NCBI GenBank assembly: GCA_017629415.1
Contig: JAGBXG010000168.1
Span: 1-6,717 of the forward strand
Source: Pseudomonadota bacterium
GTDB lineage: Bacteria; Myxococcota; Bradymonadia; UBA4248
Length of the DNA stretch: 6,717 nucleotides
Direction of reading: 5' to 3'
A program made the position numbers and the translations under genes. Below the pieces are notes generated by a model. That model was not told the origin of the DNA and made no database searches. It saw only the letters and a list, made by a program, of their open reading frames with translations. This document shows positions 1-4,803 of this stretch, in pieces (within the stretch, counting starts at the first letter, position 1; each line of letters begins with the position of its first letter).

Positions 1-2
1 GA

Positions 3-146
3 TCATCGGTCAGTGCCATCCCGGCAGTCGATCCGAGATCATCTGTCAGTGCCATACCGGCAGTCGATCCGCGATCATCTGTCAATGCCATACCGGCAGT
101 CGATCCGAGGTCATCTGTCAGTGCCATCCCGGCGGTCAATCCGAGG
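3..146 (+). repeat. 36-bp in-frame tandem repeat, four copies, entering from the left edge
   Basis: Four contiguous units lie at 3-38, 39-74, 75-110 and 111-146, followed by two more matching codons (TCA TCT). Each encodes a 12-residue unit of the form S-S-V-[SN]-A-I-P-A-V-[DN]-P-R. The copies differ at only a few bases, including third positions and one Asp/Asn and one Ser/Asn change. There are no spacers between units. The array is cut by the window start, so the total copy number is unknown. Confidence 0.95.
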
Positions 147-1814
147 TCATCTGCTTATGATGTTATCAGTACCTGTCCGACAGAAGAATGTCCTCAACCC
201 CAAGCGAATGAAATGCCCGGCCTCTCTGCATCTTGCATTTCCTCGCGAGGAACGGCGGATTCAAGTCCAGTGCTTCAGGCTGTGGTTTTGGCAGATTTTG
301 GTTCCTCTGAACATCATTTTGAACAAGAGGAATCTGCATGTACAGACAACATGCTGTCATGGCAGGCATTGTCCCATTCCAAACTGCTTGCTGTGTCATC
401 TTCTCAACATGCAGAAGCTCAAGAACAACGACGTCATGCAGAGCCACCTTTTGAAAAATTAGCAGCAACTCTCAAGACGGTATCCTCCTCGGATATGCAT
501 ACACGTGCCACCCCATCGGTGTCATCTTCGGATACGCTTCGCATGGAGATGCCGAATTCTTCAACTTTGCCCTCAGTGTCTGATAATCAGAAAAAGAAAC
601 AACGAGAAATGCGCAAAGCTGGCAAAAAATCAAAGCATAAGCGGCATACCGATGGCATGCCAATCAATGAGGACGGTTTCCCCATCGTCATGACGGGCAA
701 AGAAGCTCGTGCCCTGAAAGCCGAACGTCAAGCTGAAAAAATCAAAGCGCGCCGTTCTGGCTCACTCGAGATCGAAGAAGCACTGAACAAGGCTGGACGT
801 GAAGAAGAAGCCCCCACTTGTCAATTATCATTTTCAGATGACATCTTAGCCATCTTCGAAGCAGAAGCAGACGCTTTAGGCATTGAATCCCTGGATGAGT
901 CTTTCAAAAAACCTTCAAAAAAACTGGATACACATATTTCTTTAGACCGCTTGCCATTACATCTCCACGAGCAAGAGCAAAAAGGGTCTGAAATTTATGC
1001 CATACCGGAACCCAAGCATGCCCCGTCTGAGCACCCAGACGATGCAAATATTTCACATGCCTTAATTCTTCAATTCGTCGAAGATGTTCAGACATGGATA
1101 GAAGATGATTCTCCACTGGATCCGAGAATTTCGGATTATCGCCGCACCATTTTTAATGCGATGCGCGAATTTGTGCGATTTTTTGATGGCAAAGACAGAT
1201 TTATGTCTGCACGCGTTTGTGCGGAATCGATTCGAATTTTAAAAGAATTACCTTTCTTATCTGTTTCTCATCCGGATTTGCCTCGCGATATGACAGGAGC
1301 ATTATTTTCGGTACTCGATTTGATGACAGGCTGGGCAGACACATTGAAAGCGGATGAATCAGCCATGCGTTTGCCTTTAATCCAAGTCTGGCGTGCCAGG
1401 TTTGGCTATCAGATGTCCGACGATCAGGTGTATGAACGTGCGCTGACAGCATTAGGCTGTCGTGCCCATGCAGACAGATATCATCCGATGTTTTGGCGTT
1501 ATGCCTTTGATATGGATCCCTCTCAGTTTGATTATCGGCGGTTTGTCAGTTGTATGGAAGGACTGCTCCGTTGGCATGGCATGCAAGTTCCCGAACTTCC
1601 ACAATGTGATGTCAATGTACCGATTGAAACATGGTGTGATTCCTGGAGCCGTTCAGTCTCCGCAATGGGGCTTGTTCTGTCTGAATATCACTACAATCCG
1701 GCTTTTGCAGGTTCACGTCGTTATTACTTTTTAACGCCATACGAACGAATAGATACACTTCGCAAACTGTTTGTTGCATGTAAACAGAACGCACACCTGC
1801 GAGTATGGGTGTAA
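3..1814 (+). CDS. Unknown repeat-bearing protein, 3' part only (5' end outside the window)
   Basis: The reading frame is open from the first bases to a TAA at 1812-1814, giving 603 visible residues; the true start lies upstream, and the internal ATG at 213 is not the start because the in-frame repeats continue before it. Visible order: four copies of a 12-residue unit (SSVSAIPAVDPR-like), then a Ser/Pro/Glu-rich linker with looser VSSSD-type repeats near fragment residues 160-190, a strongly basic Lys/Arg-rich stretch at about 197-255 (KKKQREMRKAGKKSKHKR), an acidic/mixed linker, and a C-terminal region from about residue 350 rich in Trp, Tyr, Phe and Arg that looks like a folded mostly helical domain. 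No transmembrane segment is seen in the visible part. I do not recognise the family. The gene ends 5 bases before the putative -35 of the infC promoter. The frame is certain; the function is unknown. Confidence 0.85.
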   Translation, partial: SSVSAIPAVDPRSSVSAIPAVDPRSSVNAIPAVDPRSSVSAIPAVNPRSSAYDVISTCPTEECPQPQANEMPGLSASCISSRGTADSSPVLQAVVLADFGSSEHHFEQEESACTDNMLSWQALSHSKLLAVSSSQHAEAQEQRRHAEPPFEKLAATLKTVSSSDMHTRATPSVSSSDTLRMEMPNSSTLPSVSDNQKKKQREMRKAGKKSKHKRHTDGMPINEDGFPIVMTGKEARALKAERQAEKIKARRSGSLEIEEALNKAGREEEAPTCQLSFSDDILAIFEAEADALGIESLDESFKKPSKKLDTHISLDRLPLHLHEQEQKGSEIYAIPEPKHAPSEHPDDANISHALILQFVEDVQTWIEDDSPLDPRISDYRRTIFNAMREFVRFFDGKDRFMSARVCAESIRILKELPFLSVSHPDLPRDMTGALFSVLDLMTGWADTLKADESAMRLPLIQVWRARFGYQMSDDQVYERALTALGCRAHADRYHPMFWRYAFDMDPSQFDYRRFVSCMEGLLRWHGMQVPELPQCDVNVPIETWCDSWSRSVSAMGLVLSEYHYNPAFAGSRRYYFLTPYERIDTLRKLFVACKQNAHLRVWV

Positions 1815-1819
1815 TTGTG

Positions 1820-1849
1820 TTGCATGATTTTGCTTTATCATGCTATAAT
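1820..1849 (+). promoter_or_regulatory. Putative infC promoter with extended -10
   Basis: A perfect TATAAT lies at 1844-1849, preceded by TGC at 1841-1843, which gives a TGn-TATAAT extended -10. The best -35 is TTGCAT at 1820-1825 with an 18-bp spacer; only its TTG matches the consensus, as expected when the -10 is extended. Transcription would begin near 1856, giving an infC leader of about 83 nt. It starts right after the stop of the upstream gene, which supports infC being its own transcription unit. Motif-based only. Confidence 0.6.
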
Positions 1850-1871
1850 ACAAGAAGGTTGTTTTTTGGTT

Positions 1872-1915
1872 TGCTGGAGCTAATGAATTTGCTTCGGCAT
1901 GTTTTTTCTTTTTCT
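1872..1915 (+). terminator. Intrinsic terminator-like hairpin in the infC leader (possible attenuator)
   Basis: TGCTGGAGC at 1872-1880 pairs with GCTTCGGCA at 1891-1899 over nine pairs (two G-U), with a 10-nt loop. The tract 1901-1915 that follows is almost all T (GTTTTTTCTTTTTCT). This is the form of a rho-independent terminator. It lies downstream of the predicted infC start site and upstream of the infC ATG, so it can either end transcripts of the upstream gene or act as an attenuator of infC. Attenuation in infC leaders is known in other bacteria (for example Bacillus subtilis), but this hairpin is not recognisably a described L20-type leader. Confidence 0.55.
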
Positions 1916-1921
1916 GCATAA
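1883..1921 (+). CDS. Possible 12-codon leader ORF overlapping the infC leader hairpin
   Basis: An ATG at 1883 opens a 12-residue frame (MNLLRHVFSFSA) ending with TAA at 1919-1921. A GGAG lies at 1876-1879, only 3 nt before the ATG, so the ribosome site is closer than ideal. The GGAG is in the 5' arm of the hairpin, the start codon in the loop, and the frame runs through the whole 3' arm and T-rich tract, so ribosomes on it would prevent the hairpin from forming. There is no run of a single amino acid that would name a sensed substrate. It may be chance: the frame is short and its 3' half is the T tract, which necessarily reads as Phe, Ser and Val. Confidence 0.22.
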   Translation: MNLLRHVFSFSA

Positions 1922-1938
1922 AGGATGTATTTAGGTAC

Positions 1939-2526
1939 ATGAAGCGGCGTCAGCAAGGTCCCGGCGTTCCGGGCGATGATAATCAGTACAGAATTAACCA
2001 CCAAATTCGCATTGCACAGATTCTCGTGATTGGTCCCAATGGCGACAAGCTCGGTGTGATGTCTCCGGAAGAAGCTCGCAATATCGCCGCTGATCACGGT
2101 CTTGATTTGGTGGAAGTTGCACCGAATGCGAAACCGCCTGTGTGCCGTATCATGGATTTCGGCAAGTTCCGTTACGAACAGGCTAAAAAAGCAGCCAGCT
2201 CAAAAGCTGCTCGCGTGGAACTTAAAGAACTTCGTCTTCGTCCCAAAACCGACGATCACGATATGGAAACCATGGTTCGTAAAGCCAAAGGCTTCATCGC
2301 TCACGGCGATCGCGTGCGCCTCGTCATGCGTCTGCGCGGACGTGAACAATCCCATGCCCCACTTTGGCTGACCAAAATGGAAGAAATCATCGAGGAATTT
2401 AAAGACTGCGCTCAGATCGCTCAGGCGCCCAAAATTGAAGGCAAAATGATTACCGCCACCATCGAACCTCAAGGCGGTGCCGAAAAAGCTGAAAAAGCTG
2501 AAAAATCAGATAAAGCTGAAAAATAA
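1939..2526 (+). CDS. infC: Translation initiation factor IF-3
   Basis: The product is a 195-residue IF3, the cytoplasmic factor that binds the 30S subunit, keeps it apart from 50S and proofreads start-codon and initiator-tRNA pairing. Residues 15-85 form the N-domain (RINHQIR...; VDLVEV-like GLDLVEVAPNAKPPVCR) and contain the family signature at R70-K83 (RIMDFGKFRYEQAK). A Lys-rich linker leads to the C-domain at about 95-178, with ELRLRPKTDDHD, GDRVRLVMRLRGRE and PKIEGKMITATIEP. The last 14-15 residues are an added EKA/EKS/DKA tail not present in the short E. coli form. The ATG start fits family N-termini; AAGGA at 1921-1925 is 13 nt away and AGG at 1933-1935 only 3 nt away, so the ribosome site is suboptimal. 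No rpmI or rplT follows: the next gene is convergent. Confidence 0.97.
   Translation: MKRRQQGPGVPGDDNQYRINHQIRIAQILVIGPNGDKLGVMSPEEARNIAADHGLDLVEVAPNAKPPVCRIMDFGKFRYEQAKKAASSKAARVELKELRLRPKTDDHDMETMVRKAKGFIAHGDRVRLVMRLRGREQSHAPLWLTKMEEIIEEFKDCAQIAQAPKIEGKMITATIEPQGGAEKAEKAEKSDKAEK
2482..2523 (+). repeat. 9-bp in-frame repeat encoding the Lys/Glu tail of IF3
   Basis: GAAAAAGCT occurs at 2482-2490 and 2491-2499, then the variants GAAAAATCA (2500-2508) and GATAAAGCT (2509-2517), then GAAAAA before the stop. The encoded units are EKA, EKA, EKS, DKA, EK. The tail lies just outside the conserved C-domain, so it probably grew by slippage or unequal exchange after the domain end. Confidence 0.85.
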
Positions 2527-2778
2527 TCAGAGCATCGCCAGCCCATCCTCTCTCCATCAGAAAGACGGATTTTGTGCTATCGTCAGGCGTTTCTCCATTT
2601 CATAACATGGTGATTTCCAAGGGAGCTCGTTCCCTTGGAAATTCAGAAAGCTGTTTTAACGCACGGAATATATCCATTTCATGGCAGGTTCCAAGGCGTT
2701 GGAGACAGAACTCAGCCACTTGACCGAGGGCAGAACAAAGCCCCTTCAAAACTTTTGAGTATGCCGTGAAAAACAGCA
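2527..2778. other. Convergent intergenic spacer between infC and the flippase gene
   Basis: This 252-bp stretch separates the two stop codons. The only strong structure is the 12-bp inverted repeat at 2613-2642, annotated separately. A minus-strand frame extends from the flippase region through to 2600, but over 2779-2938 it is a shadow of the flippase gene and it has no start or family features of its own in the spacer. I see no tRNA, no start with a good ribosome site, and no rpmI or rplT. Confidence 0.6.
2613..2642. terminator. Perfect 12-bp inverted repeat between convergent genes
   Basis: ATTTCCAAGGGA at 2613-2624 is exactly reverse-complementary to TCCCTTGGAAAT at 2631-2642, with a 6-nt loop (GCTCGT). 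It lies 87 bp after the infC stop and 137 bp after the flippase stop (minus strand), the expected place for a bidirectional terminator. No clear T tract follows on either strand beyond the TTT or AAA at the stem base, so a factor-dependent or stabilising role, or a dispersed palindromic repeat, is equally possible. Confidence 0.45.
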
Positions 2779-4293
2779 CTATCCCACGTCTTTGGGCTTG
2801 GACTTGCTGTTGCTCCAAAGTTCCGAAACCGGCATTTTGAGACGGAATTTTGCAAAAAGCTTTAAACAGACAGCCACACAAGCAAACTCTAAAATAATCC
2901 GAATGACCCCGTGCAAAGGCAGGAAACTCATCCCCCAAACCAAGGCAAATGCTACCAGACCAGAAAATGCCGCAAAAAACACAGAATCCTTGATATGCTG
3001 CCAGACCATCTTCAGATTTGAATCAATAAACCGACGCACGAGCACACAATGCATGGCAAAGACCAACAACAGCACGATTTCCCAAACAGTCAACATGCCA
3101 TAGAGCATATAGGATTCAGGAAGCACCATTAAACTCAAACCGCAGCATACAAAAATCAAACCGGCTTCCACCAATGACGAATAAATGCCGTATTCGGGCT
3201 TGCCGCATGCACGATATAAATCGGGATAAGCCTGAAGCAAAGACTTGGTAAATGCGACAACCAAAATAAACGGTATGGCTTTGACAGCTCCTTCCCAATC
3301 GTTATCCCCTGACACGACCAAGTCGAACATATCGCCACCGGATATCCAAATAAAGACAGAGGCTACCGCGACAAAAATCGAAATATTTTTCTGATTCCAG
3401 AAAAACAGCTTCGTCAAATCCGGACGGCTGTCCTGAAACCGTGCAAAAACAGGGAACGAACTTTTCGTAACGACATTGAAAACCGATAACGCGGGTGTCA
3501 TTGCCAATTCATAGGCAACTTTATAACCGCCAAACAGCGAAGCTGGCAGAAATTTGCCCAACAAAAGGAAATGCAAATTCTTGTTCAGCTGATCGATCAA
3601 AGACCAAATACAAGTTTTCGTTCCATACCCGATAAAACGGCGACATTCCGACCATTTAAAATGGAATGCAGGACGGTATTTGGAACAAATCAAGCCGCCG
3701 ACGAGCATACCGAGACTGCCGGCAGCATCGCCAATGACCAAAGCCCATGCCCCACATCCGCAAAAAGCCAGCACAATTTTGAGAATCGTACACCACAGTG
3801 TGGAAAGTACGGTGACGGCCCCCAGTTTTTCATATTCTAGACGGCGATTGACTAACGAAATCGGCAACGCCGCCCAGCTTGACAGCGTAAATTTAGCAAG
3901 CCCGACCATCAAGAGCGGCACCAAGGCAGGATAGCCATAAAAAGCCGCCACCGGCCAAACCAAAGGTACCCCGACAACAAACACCGCGATGCCAAAGAAA
4001 AAAGCAAACCAAAATGCGCTGTGTACTTCATCCTGGGTCAAATCGTTATCCTGCAGGATAGCCTGTCCCATTCCCAAACCGGCAAATGCTTCCAAACAAG
4101 CTGCAACAGCAATAACAATGGTTGAAATACCAATTTCTTCTTGCGAAAGAAAGACCATCGCCACGACCATGGCAAGTGCCATCAGCACCTGCGAAGCTAT
4201 CGAAGCGGCACCCATCCAGACAAAACCGGATTTAATGCGTTTATCGGGTTCTGAACCAATTGCCTGTTTATCAGGACCTAAATCTTGAGTCAT
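2779..4293 (-). CDS. Polysaccharide flippase, Wzx/MOP superfamily (WzxC-like)
   Basis: The 504-residue product is an inner-membrane protein of the type that moves lipid-linked oligosaccharide repeat units across the membrane for O-antigen, capsule or exopolysaccharide assembly. It has a polar N-terminus (1-20) and then 12 or more hydrophobic helices, for example near 24-50, 55-80, 93-118, 122-145, 160-180, 183-203, 305-320, 338-352, 376-392, 398-418, 438-458 and 462-482. Two family hallmarks are visible: the NRRLEYEKLGA stretch after the fourth helix (149-159), and IDQLNKNLHFLLLGKFLPAS-type sequence at 233-252 followed by GGYKVAYELAMTP (255-267). Length is typical for the family. The ATG has a GGAG 11 nt upstream. 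No glycosyltransferase or polymerase lies beside it here, so the transported glycan is unknown. Lipid II flippase MurJ is less likely because the motifs match the WzxC type. Confidence 0.88.
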   Translation of the reverse strand: MTQDLGPDKQAIGSEPDKRIKSGFVWMGAASIASQVLMALAMVVAMVFLSQEEIGISTIVIAVAACLEAFAGLGMGQAILQDNDLTQDEVHSAFWFAFFFGIAVFVVGVPLVWPVAAFYGYPALVPLLMVGLAKFTLSSWAALPISLVNRRLEYEKLGAVTVLSTLWCTILKIVLAFCGCGAWALVIGDAAGSLGMLVGGLICSKYRPAFHFKWSECRRFIGYGTKTCIWSLIDQLNKNLHFLLLGKFLPASLFGGYKVAYELAMTPALSVFNVVTKSSFPVFARFQDSRPDLTKLFFWNQKNISIFVAVASVFIWISGGDMFDLVVSGDNDWEGAVKAIPFILVVAFTKSLLQAYPDLYRACGKPEYGIYSSLVEAGLIFVCCGLSLMVLPESYMLYGMLTVWEIVLLLVFAMHCVLVRRFIDSNLKMVWQHIKDSVFFAAFSGLVAFALVWGMSFLPLHGVIRIILEFACVAVCLKLFAKFRLKMPVSELWSNSKSKPKDVG

Positions 4294-4370
4294 ATTTCAT
4301 CAGGCTCCAATGCCTGTTATTTTGATGAATACTAAAATGAATGCCACCATGAGGACATGAGAAGACATAT

Positions 4371-4536
4371 CAGGGGGCCAAGCCCCCTGCGGCGCTATGG
4401 GCGCGGCGTATTTTGCGAAGCAAGATAGACGCGCCCGCGAGGTGTATGGCGGCCCATAGGCCGTCATAACCGAGCGCCCATACGCGCCTACCCCCGATGC
4501 GGGGTGATACCCCGCAACGCCCCGCATTCCCGGGCC
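4371..4536. repeat. GC-rich hairpin island, possible dispersed element or structured RNA
   Basis: By hand count this stretch is about 69% GC (115 of 166 bases), with sharp edges against AT-rich flanks. It is packed with inverted repeats: CAGGGGGC/GCCCCCTG (4371-4378 with 4382-4389, triloop), TATGGGCGC/GCGCCCATA (4396-4404 with 4474-4482) enclosing TATGGCGGCC/GGCCGTCATA (4445-4454 with 4459-4468, one wobble), and TGCGGGGT/ACCCCGCA (4498-4505 with 4509-4516). Alternative pairings also exist (4399-4405 with 4430-4436; 4497-4504 with 4520-4527). A 7-bp direct repeat GACATGA flanks it at 4354-4360 and 4549-4555 and could be a target-site duplication. No transposase or known RNA family is recognised. 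Confidence 0.55.
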
Positions 4537-4682
4537 AAATATTCTGCCGACATGACCAATCATAAACAATTGAGCCGAGAAACTGCCTCAGAATAATACG
4601 TCATATTCTACGATAAATTCAGTACTTTGAAACATTTCACGCCGAAATTCACAACCTTTTATGTGACTTTTTTTAATTCATA

Positions 4683-4711
4683 TCAAATACAGACGATTCC
4701 CGTGATATAAT
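4683..4711 (+). promoter_or_regulatory. Putative extended -10 promoter of the FliO-like gene
   Basis: A perfect TATAAT at 4706-4711 is preceded by TGA at 4703-4705, giving TGn-TATAAT. No good -35 is present; the 17-bp position (4683-4688) reads TCAAAT. Transcription would start near 4718, leaving a leader of about 86 nt before the ATG at 4804. The organisation matches the infC promoter in this window. Confidence 0.5.
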
Positions 4712-4803
4712 GTCAAAATTGGCTAGTTTGAGAGCCTCACCCCCGATTCACCTGATTCTCGCCTCACATCAATCCTCATCCTTTCCCACGCCACGAGAAC
4801 ATC

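Larger units (their letters stand above)
4294..4803. other. Divergent intergenic region between the flippase and FliO-like genes
   Basis: This is about 510 bp with three parts. First, 4294-4370 is an AT-rich leader of the flippase gene with no convincing promoter that I can name. Second, 4371-4536 is the GC-rich hairpin island, annotated separately. Third, 4537-4803 is AT-rich and holds the extended -10 promoter of the rightward gene. A minus-strand frame covers 4300-4569, but most of it is the island and it shows no protein-like features there. Confidence 0.7.

Noticed and set aside
3..152. CRISPR-like direct repeats of 36 bp
   Set aside because: The units abut without spacers and stay in frame with a long ORF, so this is a coding tandem repeat.
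13..462. A 149-codon plus-strand frame over the left edge
   Set aside because: It is a second frame of the 36-bp repeats; the frame beginning at 3 continues without a stop for 603 residues and covers the same DNA.
1918..1938. An in-frame AUA upstream of the infC ATG as a non-canonical start
   Set aside because: IF3 genes can use rare starts, but no ribosome site precedes this codon and the ATG at 1939 matches the usual IF3 N-terminus.
2600..2938. A 112-codon minus-strand ORF
   Set aside because: More than half overlaps the flippase coding region in another frame, and the rest has no family features or ribosome site.
4300..4370. A promoter for the flippase gene on the minus strand
   Set aside because: Only weak TA-rich hexamers without a matching -35 are present; none is better than chance.
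4300..4569. An 89-codon minus-strand ORF ending 6 nt before the flippase start
   Set aside because: Most of it is the GC-rich hairpin island, where the translation is Gly/Pro/Ala/Tyr-rich low complexity dictated by the inverted repeats. The spacing to the flippase is suggestive of coupling, but nothing protein-like supports it.
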